Of a DNA stretch of 64,000 nucleotides, positions 43,554-54,660 are shown in pieces. Every line of letters starts with the position of its first letter. Within the stretch, counting starts at the first letter, position 1. Origin of the DNA: Bryopsis sp. KO-2023 (taxonomy: Eukaryota; Chlorophyta; Ulvophyceae; Bryopsidales; Bryopsidaceae); contig BSYQ01000005.1 of NCBI GenBank assembly GCA_030272585.1, forward strand, positions 372,001 through 436,000, read 5' to 3'. The position numbers and the translations under genes were made by a program. A model generated the notes under the pieces. The model was given only the letters and a program-made list of their open reading frames with translations, did not search any database and was not told the DNA's origin.

Positions 43554-44865
43554 CTCGCCGAGTCCTTGATGAGCACAATAATATCCATATCTGTGGGTGT
43601 ATCCGTCCACAGCTGCCAAGTGGACGTTTCCTTGTTGAAGACGTAGTCATACACTGTGGTTTCCCGCGTGTCAGGCATGAGTGGGCAACGGAATCCGACG
43701 GGCTCCCCTATCACTTCTTCATACCCAGGAGCGAGCTTTCCTCCAGCAAGTTCTCGGAAAAACTCGTTGAATTTCTTTCTGCTTTCATCGTCAGTGGTGC
43801 ATCCAACTGACCACACGAACGAAAAAAGGCACATGCTGTCTATCCACAACAGCTTCTTGTCGTTGGGGAAATTTACACCTGGAAAAAACATCAGTCGAGA
43901 CTGTGTCAGAAGAAGCGGATGGACCAGGCATGGAAAAGGAGTGTCATACAACGCTCGTATACAACGTTCGGTGGGGGCAACACGGATTGCAATTTTACCG
44001 GCTGGTTTAGGTGCGTCCTCTTCCTCTGATGACTGGAGTTCATCCAAAAGGGAAGCAATGGTGTTCATGGCTGTACGTGCAACATGGATATCTTCAGTTG
44101 GGGATACTTCTTTGGTCTCCTCTCTCAAAAACCTCAAACAGCACGGTAGAAGCCAGCTGAAAAGCTGGCCAATTCGATCGACTGGACTCTGTCCCAAGGT
44201 CGATTGCGGCAATGTATTCATCCACGATGTCAGCAGGAGCCTCCAGTCGAGCTCCAGGTACACGATGCCGCATCTGTATTGAATAAAAAGTGCGACTGCT
44301 TGTTGATCGGCTCAAAGCTGTGAAGCAAACTGGGCGTGAAATGCACAATTTACTGAATTGTTGCTGGATTGAACTACCTGGAGAATGTGGCCGGTGAAGC
44401 AGCCACCAAATCCCCGACTTCAAAAATCGTTGACGTCGTTGCCGGCATTTGTATGATCTCAGAGTTGGACAAACAGAGCTCCTTGTTATCGTCCAAAACA
44501 GTATTCATGTTTTCAATCCAGACGGCATCCACAGGACCGTCGAGCCCGCAGAGTTTCCTGCCAGGAGAAGGGTCCGATGCCAGGTGCCTGAAAGTAACTT
44601 CCACTACCCCATCCTTCCACTCCTGGGTAGCCTTGTCTGTTTCTCCACACATTTGCCTCATGGTGGCCGACTTGGGATTCAAAGCCAGTGTTTGGACGTC
44701 ATCGAAACGGACGACCTTCACTCCTTGCTCGCTTAATTCTGTCAGATCGCTCGACAACACCTTGATGAAGCTCGACTTTCCAGAGAACGGCTGACCGACA
44801 AGCACGACACCTTGGTTGCCAATAATTATCTCGTGGAGATGTACCGTCTGCATCCAGCCACACAA
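43554..44865 (-). CDS. AAA2 to AAA3 entry, first ring
   Basis: AAA2 exon 44865-44378 keeps [25 protein letters not shown] and an IIQMP segment lost in units 1 and 2. It is followed by 44273-43984 and 43878-43554. These are the best preserved AAA2 and linker exons in the window. Confidence 0.65.
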
Positions 44866-44924
44866 CTGTAAGAAGCTCATCCCATTCACAAAGGGATATT
44901 CATATTCCCAGCGAGGAAGCCCAC

Positions 44925-45419
44925 CTTCGGAATGAAATTCTCCGATGCTGGCAAGTTGTGCAGGGCGCGCTGGTTTTTCATGGCTTGCACTGTCAATTCT
45001 TCCATGGCAGCAGCCGATTTCTTGGATTCTTTTTCTGCATTTTCCTGACTTTTTTTGAAAGGTTTCTTCAAACTGTCGACTTTGACAACATTCTCCGTCT
45101 GTCCCATTCCAGCGGGCCTGGGGGAGAACAAAAAATGTGTTGGAACGTGCTTTTTTTTCCTTGTGACGTTTTTATCTTTCCATGCCAGTTCTTACCCTTC
45201 TGAAGCTCCACAAAGGTTGGGATGGATCGCACCCATGAGTGTCCGATAACACCGATCTGCGAGCGGGGTCATCACGAGCCTGGATGAATTTCCAAGGGGA
45301 GTAAATGGGACGCGTTTGAAGACGTCCCCCATTACGCTCTTATCCCGCGCTCTCCTGTTTGCAATAGCCTGGTAGGCTTGCAACGCTCGGACTCGGATGG
45401 AAACGGACGTATATTCCAT
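44925..45419 (-). CDS. AAA1 start, dead P-loop and coil insert
   Basis: Exon 45419-45196 ends [16 protein letters not shown]. The normal GYEYLGNSSRL is replaced in part by an unrelated stretch ([15 protein letters not shown]). Exon 45117-44925 has PAGMGQTEN, where the P-loop Lys is Gln, and then within one exon [18 protein letters not shown] (a charged coil), followed by dynein [15 protein letters not shown]. Nucleotide binding at this AAA1 is not expected. Confidence 0.6.
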
Positions 45420-45449
45420 TTCGAATTTTTTGGCGGTGAAGACGAAAGC

Positions 45450-46271
45450 TTAAACTTTCGTGCACCGTAGAATTCTCTCCTTGATTGCTACACGGCTGTG
45501 CACCAATGACCCAGAGGTGTCGAACTGCAACAGACTCGTCGATAAAAGAGCTGTGTTGTTTGACCAAAGCCACGTGACCTGTGTTGACAGAAATTGCCAC
45601 AAGCACCATGGGTTGAGGGTTTGCGACGTACCAGAGCAGCTTTTTCCTTTCCAAAAATCCAAGTTTTTGTTTCCATCTACGGCCCAGCTCGAGACAGCCC
45701 CTTGTGGACCAATGCCAGCATGCTGGTATGTAGAGGACTGTGTGGTAGGTTTTCCCCGAGATACGAGCTTCTCGACGCCTTGGCCCGCCTTCTTCACGTG
45801 TCTGGTTTCTTGCACATGGCACTGCGCCTTTTCCAGTCTGTCATCCCCGCAACACCCCATGAGGGTCTTGTGGTAACCCACGTAGTCTGGGTTGGCGGTG
45901 AACCCACCTTGTCTGTTCATTTTGAGGCAGCCCCCCACGCCTTTCCCCCAGGGGCCGAAAGAGAAGCCGTCGCAACCGACCATCGAGCGGCATTCCTCTT
46001 TCGCAGCTTCCACAGAGGGGTAGGGCGAGCACTTGAAATCTCCACCGAAGTCGCCGACGGACTCCAAGTAGCCACCCTCCACCTTGAAAAAATTGCACTC
46101 AGGGGTGGAAAAAGCTGCAAAACAGCTGTATTATCGTCAAACAACTAGTTGAAACGCAGTACTGCGTTCCGCCGCCAATCGCAGCTATCTGACGACGAAG
46201 CCTTTACCTGGGGCGAGGGCGCTGAGCAAAATGGCTGCAATGACACCACTCACGTTCACGAAATTCGCCAT
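45450..46271 (-). CDS. Secreted PAN/apple-like plus F5/8C (discoidin-like) protein
   Basis: Exon 1 (46271-46208) encodes a signal peptide (VIAAILLSALAPG) ending at CAG/GTAAAGG. Exon 2 (46114-45450) joins in phase (AFSTPECNFFKVEGGYLES). Residues about 30-95 look like a PAN/apple or WSC-like module: EECRSMVGCDGFSFGP, then CLKMNRQGGF and DYVGYHKT. From about 125 it matches the start of an F5/8 type C or fucolectin domain (RGKPTTQSSTYQH, AVDGNKNLDFW, NPW). The usual WQVDLG and later strands are not in frame, so the second domain looks truncated or frameshifted after NPW, and the stop at 45450 may be premature. Such modules bind glycans or proteins outside the cell. The dynein locus starts 30 bases after the stop. 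Confidence 0.6.
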
Positions 46272-46568
46272 GGTGCGGATCAGAAGCATGTTGCGGCCCA
46301 TGGGACAGCGCGCGAGCGTTAAATGGAGGTTCTTTGCAGCGCTACAGTCGCACACAACCTCAAATTTGAACGAACGAAAAGACTGGCAGGCGACTTTAAC
46401 AAAGAGAAATCAAGGGCAGATCGATAGAATCCTTCAGCTGAGCATAATCATAATCATAATTACAACCCACAGCAAAAGAGAGCCATCACCCTCTATGATG
46501 CTGGAACAAAGACAAAAAGGAAAGAAAAGAAAAAGAAAAACAAAAAAAACAAAAACAAAACAAAAACC
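46272..46568. other. Upstream region of secreted-protein gene
   Basis: Short region between the PAN/F5-8C gene and the retroelement remnant. An A-rich run (46509-46565) could be the poly(A)-like 3' end of the minus-strand retroelement, which ends at 46569. Confidence 0.45.
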
Positions 46569-46889
46569 TTAGGATTGTAAACCTGCTGAACGTATTGAAG
46601 CCATTTTGCTGATAACTAAAGCTAATTTGCCCGATGGCACCCTACTAAAAAGATCCTTGGGATTAGCCCATCGAAAAACATCTGAATGCAAAGAACGAAA
46701 GGAAGAATAAAAAGGACATTCAAAAAGAAAATGCCGTTCATCTTCCACCGCGGATCGACACAACCGACAAATCCTGTTTTCCCTTGGTACACCATTATAT
46801 CGTCCCACTTCCACTTCCAAGAAATGAATACCACAACGAAAACGAGTAAAGAAAACCCGAAGAGAAGTTGGTCCTTCAGCTGAACCCAC
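46569..46889 (-). mobile_element. Non-LTR retrotransposon remnant, zinc-binding C-terminus
   Basis: The frame reads LRVFFTRFRCGIHFLEVEVG, then RICRLCRSAVEDERHFLFEC. C-x2-C-x7-H-x4-C is the zinc-binding (zf-RVT) module at the C-terminus of many LINE-type ORF2 proteins. It is followed by a stop at 46569 and an A-rich stretch on the coding strand's downstream side would be T-rich here; the reverse transcriptase and endonuclease parts were not found upstream to 47514. A 5'-truncated old insertion is likely. Confidence 0.5.
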
Positions 46890-47969
46890 CTACTCTGGCA
46901 AAAAATCGTTTTCTCCTCTCATTTGCTTTGCCTTGCTGGAGGTGTAGGTAACAACTGTTCAGCAATAACAACTGGTAGACTTTGTTTAACTTGTTCATGG
47001 GCTCGACGGGTTTTTTTCTTAATACATCAATGTTTGCCGTACTATGATGAAAGTACTAGTAATGATAAAGAATTTCGGACATCAATTTTTCACGCCATTA
47101 TGGGCGGTATCGAGCGGTTTTACTACTACTTAAATCCACGTCTTAGGTTCAATGTTGCTTTGACGCAAATCTTCCCAATATGGCTTCGGATGTTTTTTCC
47201 TCGCTTTCGAGTTGGGCTCCACGGTTTGTATCTGCAAGGTGGATTAGATCGTAGTCACGGATTATCATTCTCGCCTTGTTTCATTTGGGTATTCTTGCGG
47301 ATGAAGCCCATCCATTTTTTTTCCTGGCGTTTTCATCCATTAGAGGGTGTTCTCGGATCTGATTTTTCATCGATATATTTCTTGGATGTTCTGTCAGCAT
47401 TTTCAGAACGGGTAGCCATTTTTTTCTAAGACGTGCATCTTTGGCTCGTCGTGCAAGTGCATCAAGCTTGAAAAAGACTATAAAATTTGAAACAACTTTT
47501 AAAATGAAATGCACTGTTTTAAGTGCAATCGATGACTATATATATTTTTTGCGCTGTACAAAATCCACCTTTCTGGTTGCTCATGCTATATGTAAGACTC
47601 ATTTCATTCCCACTGATGAAACATTACCGGATCTCTCTATTTCCCCCAACCCCTTCCCGGCTTTCTAAACAAAAACTTAAAAAAACACTAAATTTATCGA
47701 AGCACTCAGTTCCGGGACCTCCGTCTATCAGTGCTTTGCACCAATCCTCGGGCCTGCACACAACCAAGCAAACATATTCGTCCGAACATATGCTTTTCAT
47801 GCAAGAATTGACGATGAAAAAAGAAACTGACAGAAAAAGAATAAGAAAAAAAATCGAAATCTTCCTAAACGAACACGATCGAAGAGGTCTCAGTAGGAGA
47901 AAAATTACTTCCCTTTCTTTCTTTCCTTCATTTATTTATTTTGGACCTTTGTTTTTTTCCATACGCATT
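46890..47969. other. Unassigned, AT-rich
   Basis: The plus frame 46923-47429 (168 codons) lacks recognisable domains and sits opposite what may be decayed retroelement sequence. Nothing else is supported. Confidence 0.35.
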
Positions 47970-49341
47970 TCAAGATTGTTTATTTTTTGAACCTGATTTT
48001 GGACGGTTCCTTGATTCTGGCCTGTCTCCCCTTTCAGCCATCATTCCCAATTCCTCCACCAAAGTTTCGTAGGAAAAGTAGACATTGGCCAAAGCGCCCG
48101 AATCGCCATGCAATAAGCTGCTGTCTAAATCGCCATCCATCGTCTCTTGCACATGGGAGGCCTCGTTTTGAGCTCGAATAGAATTTCCTGAAATTGAAAA
48201 ACCAACGATAAGTCAATTAAAAAACAAAATACAATCAGAGTACGTTTTCAATATAATTACGAAGGAATCGGACAAAAAAACCTGTGAAGTTGAAAGACAA
48301 AGAGAGCAAATTTCGTCCAAAACTAAAGAAAACAAACGTCAGCAAACGTCGGCAGTATTACTAGAATTTCCCTCCCACCTCCTGAAAAAAAAATAAAAAA
48401 ATAGAAAAATGGAATAACAAATAAAATAGAATTCTATAATGAATAAATATAAATAAAGTACATTGCAGTGAACTTATCATTGAATCGCAGTGAAAAAGCA
48501 CCAACAAGCAAGTTTCAAAAAAACAAACCAACTTGAAAAAATAAAAGAAGAAAAATCCACCACCACCACCATCAGGATGATCAAGACTTTTCGATTTTTT
48601 TCTTTTTCATTTTGGATGCACCCACCAGCAAACTGTACGTGTTCGATTTGCCAGGAGCCATCGTATTCGCTGTACTTGCAATGAGCCATTATTTTCTCCT
48701 GATATTTCGGAGGAATTGAGCAAGCAATCGAGAGGTCTTTTAGCTTCAATTGCTGAGTCAGCTCTCGAACATCGTTCAGCAGATCTGCATTTCATCAGGA
48801 CAAAAAAAAATATCTATTTATTTATTTATATTTTTTTGAATTTGAAAAACCTAACAAACAAAGTTGGGTGGAAATTTGATGAGGACAAAAAAAAAGACTA
48901 ATGATTGAATAAAACTAACAAACAAGGTCGAAAAAAAAAAGAAAGAAAATTGATGGGGTTCTTGAGAAAGCAACACTTCACTGCCGGCAAATCCTACAGA
49001 GTTTTTTTTTGAAAAATCGGGGTTACGAATCGTACTCACAGCATAGCATGCAGAGATTCTCGACTAACTTTCTCCATGGATCGACATGATTTTTTTTTTC
49101 CGACAATTTAGGGGGGCTAATATTTGAACGGAACAAATTGACAATGCATCCTACTCAGAGGATTCAAAAAGGATTTCGCCACTGTCGATTTTCTCAATAT
49201 ATTTTCTTACTTTATTCTATGTAAGAGAATATATATTTTGCTGTGTTTTCATTATCTTTTTTAATTTCAATGCGTTTTTTGCAAACCTTCACGCTCTGCT
49301 TGAAAGTGTAAATCCAAATCTTTCAATTCGGCCTTTTTGTT
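47970..49341 (-). pseudogene. Kinesin-II (KIF3A/FLA10-like) tail fragment
   Basis: Exons by eye: 49341-49287 (AELKDLDLHFQAERE), 48784-48626 (LNDVRELTQQLKLKDL, IPPKYQEKIMAHCKY, YDGSWQIEHVQFAG) and 48187-47970 (ALANVYFSYETLVEEL, RPESRNRPKSGSKNK, stop). Order and motifs match the end of the kinesin-II coil and the globular tail of KIF3A-type heavy chains, which drive anterograde intraflagellar transport. A small exon near 49040-49072 with donor GTGAGT may lie between the first two; its acceptor is unclear. No motor domain lies upstream within 3 kb. Instead there are unrelated exons and then dynein, so this is a tail fragment or the 3' end of a chimera. Confidence 0.55.
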
Positions 49342-49549
49342 CTGACAGGTGCCATACAGTGATTTAAATTTCGAAGTTTTTGCAGCAACAACTTCCTTTG
49401 TGCACAAAAATATAATACATTAAAAAGAAAACAAAACGATGAGAAAAAAAACCTACAGATCACCTTCTTCCAACTGTGAAAAAAGAAAAATATCCAAAAA
49501 CACGTGCTAGAGAGTGGAAATGAGTAAAGATATCTTCCGCAATGAATGG

Positions 49550-50475
49550 CTGCACGGAGGGCGTAGGCCATGTTCTCAGATTTGGGCCCCTGCTTGGTTT
49601 TCTCCTCATGCAATAAAATGCGGCTGACTTTTTTGTGAAGAGCCCAGGGGATCGAAATCTTGATGCCACTGCGTGTGGAATTCGGAGTATGTCAGATCTG
49701 TCAGTCTAGACTGGGGGGTGCACATTATAAGTCCATGTATATATACGAGTTTGTGGAAGCAGCGACGGAGGGGTGGGGGTGGGGACACCCCCTTTTTCTT
49801 GAAGATTTTTTGTCATGTTGTATGGCTCAGTGAGTCTGACAGAGAAACAGAAAACCAACAATACTACCTAATCTTTCAACATGGCCCCAAAAAGCACCCT
49901 GATAATTTCAGGACAAGAGGAGAAAGAAGTGAGAAACCCTCTGGTAAGCTTTTGGATTTACATTGCTTTATTAAAAACAAACTGGTGCTGAATCAGAGAA
50001 CTCATACCGTAGGCGGATGTCCGATTTTGGGGAGGCCACAGGTCGAGGCAGTGTTGAAATGATTGAACCCTTCTTTGTCCAATCCTTGCAAGCCAGGTGT
50101 CACATCACTGTAGGTGCCCAAGAAGTTCTTTGGGATGACAGGGAGACTCATCTCACAAAACTCCGGACAGAGACCCACCTGGAAAATTTCAACACATCAA
50201 AGAAATTGAAAAAATGTGAAGCGAGAAAACCCTCCGAATGAAATATCTTGGGAAAAGAATTATATAAATAGAAGAATTATTTCAAGTCAAATTGTCTTCA
50301 TAAACTGTTTACATATTCTATGTATGCTGACGATATCAAAGCCGACCTGAAAAAGCAGATTTCCCTGTGTGGATACACTGCGCTCTGAATCCCCTCCTTC
50401 GAAAAACAAATGTCTGGGAGAAGCACCGAAAACCTCAACCGTCTGTGTAATTGAGCTCCCTGTATTCTCCAAAAT
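49550..50475 (-). CDS. Unassigned exons between dynein and kinesin pieces
   Basis: Two clean phase-0 exons: 50475-50347 (43 codons, ILENTGSSITQTVEVFG; acceptor ATGCAG, donor GTCGGC) and 50178-50008 (57 codons, LPVIPKNFLGTYSDVTPGLQ; acceptor TTCCAG, donor GTATGAG). A further protein-like stretch at 49668-49552 (ISIPWALHKKVSRILLHEE) has an acceptor, but its phase does not follow directly. No family is recognised. They lie between dynein unit 3 and the kinesin tail on the same strand. Confidence 0.4.
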
Positions 50476-50524
50476 CTGCATGCATACATTCCATAGAATC
50501 AGTTTCATTTTCCCCCAGCGGGTT

Positions 50525-52075
50525 TCAACGAGTCCCAATTCTCATCCTATAAGACGTTTTCTTTTTGTTTTGGGACTGCAATGCATTTCTGTTCTGGTTG
50601 GAAGAAATGCCGGGTGCGTCTTTTTCTGATTTCTGACGCAGACTTCCTTGCACCTTGAACATAGACAGCATGAAAAACCCAAAAAACACCCCATGGATTG
50701 CAACTTTGAACCTTGTTTTGACTGCAATCAATTCGACCACCATGTGGCATTGATCACGCCGGATTTTTGAATGAAAATATATGTCAAACTGCACCTTGTT
50801 GCACATCTCTCGTATGCCCTCATGGAAGATCTTGTTATTGTCCAAAACAGCGTTCATGTTTTCAATCCAGATGGCATCCACAGGACCGTCTATCACGCAG
50901 AGTTTCCTGCCAGGAGAAGGGTCGGATGCCAGCTGCCTGAAAGTAACTTCCACTACCCCATCCTTCCACTCCTGGGTAGCCTTGTCTGTTTCTCCACACA
51001 TTTGCCTCATGGTGGCCGACTTGGGATTCAAAGCCAGTGTTTGGACGTCATCTAAACGAACGCCCTTCACTCCTTGCTCGCTTAATTCAGTCAGAGCGCC
51101 GGACAACACCTTGATGAAGCTCGACCTGCCAGAGAACGGCTGGCCGACAAGCATGACACCGTGGTGGCCAACAACAATCTCGTGGAGCTGTATCGTCTGC
51201 GTCCAACCACACAATCGTAAAAAACCCTTATCATCTCGCACAAAGGGATGTTCATATTTCCTGCGAGGAAGCCCACCTTCAAAATGAAATTCTGCGATGC
51301 TCGCAACTTGTGCAGGTCGCACTGATTTTTCGTGGCTTGCACCAACTGGTTATTGTCCAATCCTGGCATTTCGACTCCGGGGAAAAGGTCAGAAATGATA
51401 GTGTTGAAGAGGGGAACATCATGGCGGGGGACCTTGCACAAGTAGACGTCTCTGATCGACCGCAGCGTCAGGACAAATTCGTCGCCATCGGATAGCACCT
51501 GGTGGGAGAAAACGAAAAAGTGAAAAAGCCGTCCAGATATTGAGCTAAACTTTATGCACAGCAAGAATCCGCCAAGAGGTCGATGGTCCAACCTTAAGAT
51601 AGAAAAAAAATCCTCACGAAGAGCCTTGAATATTCATCAACCATTAATGGTTCGAAAAAACTGCCAGGAAAAACACATACATACATCTATGTATATATAT
51701 TCTTTCTGTCAAGCTCGTCCGGTTCATCGGGGTCCGGGCACTGATTCGATGAGCAACAAACAATTGAGCTTTTTCCATGGCAGCAAATTTGCTTCAAATC
51801 ATAACACTCATTTCATTGTGTACCTGCCGGTGGCTTCGCAATTGGAGTGGGTTTAGCTCGCCCTCGATTCCTTCCTCCACAACAGATGCCACCACGTCTC
51901 GAGCGCGGACGTCCATGATTACTGGGGCTACATGGTTGTCTTGGTCGTTTGGATTTGCGTCGTCTTGGTCGGTTTGGTTCTGGTTCTGGTTTCGGTTACG
52001 TTTTCGTCGAAATATTTTGTGTGCGGCCACAGCGATCCCAATTAAAAAGGTCACTTTGGTCGCTTTCTTCATCAT
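50525..52075 (-). pseudogene. Leader plus decayed dynein piece (unit 3)
   Basis: Exon 52075-51824: leader (TFLIGIAVAAHKIF, then an N/Q/D stretch) fused directly to the dynein linker end ([15 protein letters not shown]). The next exon equivalent (about 51770-51700) keeps QCPDPDEPDEL but has lost its acceptor and AAA1. Exon 51498-51277 starts VLS and jumps to [12 protein letters not shown], deleting the AAA1 core. The AAA2 exon (from 51214) lacks the acceptor AG (TACGATTG where others have TACAGTTG) and its P-loop is FSGRSS (Lys to Arg). Dynein similarity ends near 50831 and the frame continues into unrelated sequence to a stop at 50525. Several lesions make a working dynein-like product unlikely. 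Confidence 0.6.
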
Positions 52076-52084
52076 CCTTGAACG

Positions 52085-52098
52085 AACAAGTGTCTGTT
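52085..52098 (-). promoter_or_regulatory. 5'UTR hairpin before leader ATG, unit 3
   Basis: Minus strand AACAG-ACAC-TTGTT can form five pairs, ending nine bases before the ATG at 52075. It is weaker than in the other units. Confidence 0.35.
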
Positions 52099-52130
52099 GA
52101 CCCAGAGATGACCTTGGACTATCCTTCCAC

Positions 52131-52138
52131 CTTTTATA
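52131..52138 (-). promoter_or_regulatory. TATA box of unit 3
   Basis: TATAAAAG on the minus strand lies 56 bases from the ATG, within the shared context CTTGCAAG-TATAAAA. The CACGTG and GA run of the other promoters are absent here. Confidence 0.45.
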
Positions 52139-52439
52139 CTTGCAAGAATAATCCAAGTGCCATCTCTGGATCAAGAGCTTTGACCTTTGGATTTCTGTCA
52201 AGACCGACAGTAACTGAGGAGAGAAGCTCTCGATTTCCGAGTCAAGCACTGAAATAGAAGAGTCTCGACGACCGGCCAACAAAACAGAACCAATACTACC
52301 CACGTCTAAAGCATTGTCACTCTCTGCGACGCGCGAATATGATTTGGTAAGATACGAAGGGCGCCCTCCACCTGCCTTCCTCCGGAATCGCCTCACAGGC
52401 TGTGAACAGCCGCCATTTAAGTGTTTGGTATTCGTTTCT

Positions 52440-54660
52440 TTTGTTAGCATGTGCCATCGTTTTGTGCGTTGCGTTCTCCACAGGTATTTCTGAAGTTTTT
52501 TTCCCCCCTATGCAGTGTAGTGTTGAAGATGGAGATGGTGGAACGATTTCCTCAGACATATCCTTTTTATGTGAACTGGTGAGAAAAATAGATCGTTAGC
52601 AACACTTATAAATTGGTTCTGGTCCCAACATGAGGGGCTGTAGTCTTGTGTGTCGGTATCTTTGAATATTACATTCAGGTGAAAACAAGAAAATGCAACC
52701 AATACATGGAATGTTTTTTTAATAAGGTGAAGAAAACAAGCCATGAAACTGGAGAAAACTATGAAGCTGTTTTCAGAGCCACCTCCCCAAAACAAAAAAA
52801 AATGAATGGGAGCAAAAAAAAAGCAAAAACCAAGAAAGTGGTTTGAATACTGGATGATCCCTGGTGTTGAAAAAATTCCTTTTGTGGGATCGAGGTATAT
52901 GGTGCTTTTCATCACCATCACAAAAGCTTAAAAGATGCTCGGAAATCAATTTTTGAAGACTGTACTAAGTTAGTACTACTCACAAGGTGGTACAATTTTT
53001 TCTAACAGTTGTGTACAGGTGCTTGAAGACACTGTATTTGTATAGAAACGCATATCAAGTGCTTTGGATCGGTCAGGAGCAGCATTTCCTTGTTGGAGGG
53101 ATTTTATTTGCTTTTTCTGAGCCGCGATCAAAACGTCGAGTGCAACAGCTACGGAACTGGCTGTGGACTTCAATGTCCATCCAGTAAGCTCTGTACGTTT
53201 TTGGTCTTTTTTGAAGTGCATCGTTGCGTCTGTGCCCATGCTTCTTTTTGGATGATTTCCTCGTGAAAATTTGAAGATTTTCTGTTTTCAAAACTGTTTT
53301 TTTTATTTCTCCCAAAGGATTGAGAAGCGGCTGTCCCTAACTTTTGAGGTTGCTCCTTAAGAAGATCCGGAAGGACTATTGTCACTTCCTTTTCGGGAGG
53401 AGTCCAACCACTTTGGGAAAAACACAACGGAGACAAAAAGAAGAGACTCGAGGGCTGAATTACATTCATCCTGACCGACTTAAATAGTCGAATCGCAACT
53501 TCTATCCAACTGCTGATTAACTGTAAATCAGCTTCTAATGGGTTCAGTAAATCGTCCCATTCTGTGTCAGTTTGTCGTCCTAATCCCCCAGATCATCGAT
53601 CAAATCAAAAACCCCACAGGACCTGTTCCTCTACATGTCCCAGAATTACTCCATAACATTCCAGAAAAACTCGAAGTACTCTTTCCAATCGTATTGTCAA
53701 TGTATTTCCAGTTATTTTTAAAAACAACCTTCCCCCCTGTCCAACCTTCTTAACCACCCACAAGCGGCAATATTGAAGCCGACAATGTACCTCCTTGTCA
53801 TTTGCTTATTGCACTGCATTACTGATGAAAGCCCCATGGCGCTAATCGACCATTTTTTAGTGCACTTTTGGAACCAACATATTGAGCACAGAAAGCGTTT
53901 GTTTTTATTTTTCTTTTTTTGTGTCTTTGTTTTGTCAAGAAACAACCCGGAGGAGAGGTTTTCAAAAGTTTTTTTTTATTTTCCTTTTTTTTTGATTTTT
54001 TATGTAAGGAATGTGCATCTGTGATCAGTAATTGGGCTTGCAGGAGTGCACTTCTCGATCGAGACCTGAACAGTGTTGGCTGAACTCTGAATCCTTAATT
54101 TTGGCATTAAAATCAGGCCAGCTCGTTTCTGTCCACACGAAAACAATTGGGAAAAATGTGAATAAAGGAATGCAGGTAGAGGGCCGCCCCCTCAGCTAAT
54201 GCTACTGTTGCTTTTATGATTTCTTTGCCGTTTTGTCAGTCTGAAAAAATGTAGAGTGGAGCCGAAGACCTGTTAGTCGCCTTTGTTTCACTTGCTGCTC
54301 TTTTTTCCCTCCAAAACCAATTGATAAAGAAGTAAACTGTCGGGGCAGCTGTCAAATGTGGAAATCCCCCGATAGCTTGTTGTGCACTGGTGGCTGGACA
54401 TCGACTCTTATTCCTCACTTCTTGGCTGGGGGTTTCTTTGATGGTCTATTTCGTCCCTCTGCACTCCATTGAGGGAGCCAATATTTTTGTTCTCATCTTG
54501 ATTTCAACTCGTGTTTTCAGCGATGCTACATGTTATGTTTTTTTTTTAGATTTTCTGATTGTTTTTTTATTAACTTTGGTTTTCGTTTCCTGTCTTCTAA
54601 GTGTTGTGGATGTGGTTTAATGAATTGGGCCCTCGAGTAATTTGATGGTGGCTGGAGCAC
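52440..54660. repeat. Long upstream repeat, unit 3 copy
   Basis: Holds TTTCTGAAG-TTTTT-CCCC and GTGTTGAAGATGGAG (52487-52535), the 52660-52800 block (GGAATGTTTTT, AAACAAGCCATGAAA) and the 53826-54600 block (GGAATGTGCATC at 54008; GATGGTCTATTTCGT at 54438), in the same order as upstream of units 1 and 2. No coding frame is conserved. Confidence 0.65.

Larger units (their letters stand above)
39608..45419 (-). pseudogene. Double-ring dynein locus with coil insert, one frameshift
   Basis: Exons by eye (minus): 45419-45196, 45117-44925, 44865-44378, 44273-43984, 43878-43554, 43464-43087 (broken), 42813-42377, 42291-41643, 41518-41167, 41078-40355, 40189-39608. First half: AAA1 start, P-loop, coil insert, end of AAA1, AAA2, AAA3. 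Second half: coil, end of AAA1, AAA2, AAA3 start, an AAA6 fragment and two copies of an unknown domain, ending at the stop 39608. Phases match throughout except inside 43464-43087, where the frame ends IEV-stop at 43170 while the continuation FMDYSGGYGRDN is in another frame. As written, the first half would give 604 residues from the ATG at 45419. The donor (ATGA/GTAAGT) and the acceptor at 42813 are phase compatible, so this was probably one gene or two merged units. It has no leader exon or leader promoter. Confidence 0.55.

Noticed and set aside
46923..47429. 168-codon plus-strand frame
   Set aside because: No recognisable motif and opposite probable retroelement debris.
50525..50830. Hydrophobic tail after the unit 3 AAA2 piece as a real domain
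   Set aside because: It follows the sudden end of dynein similarity with no splice signal and looks like read-through into unrelated DNA.
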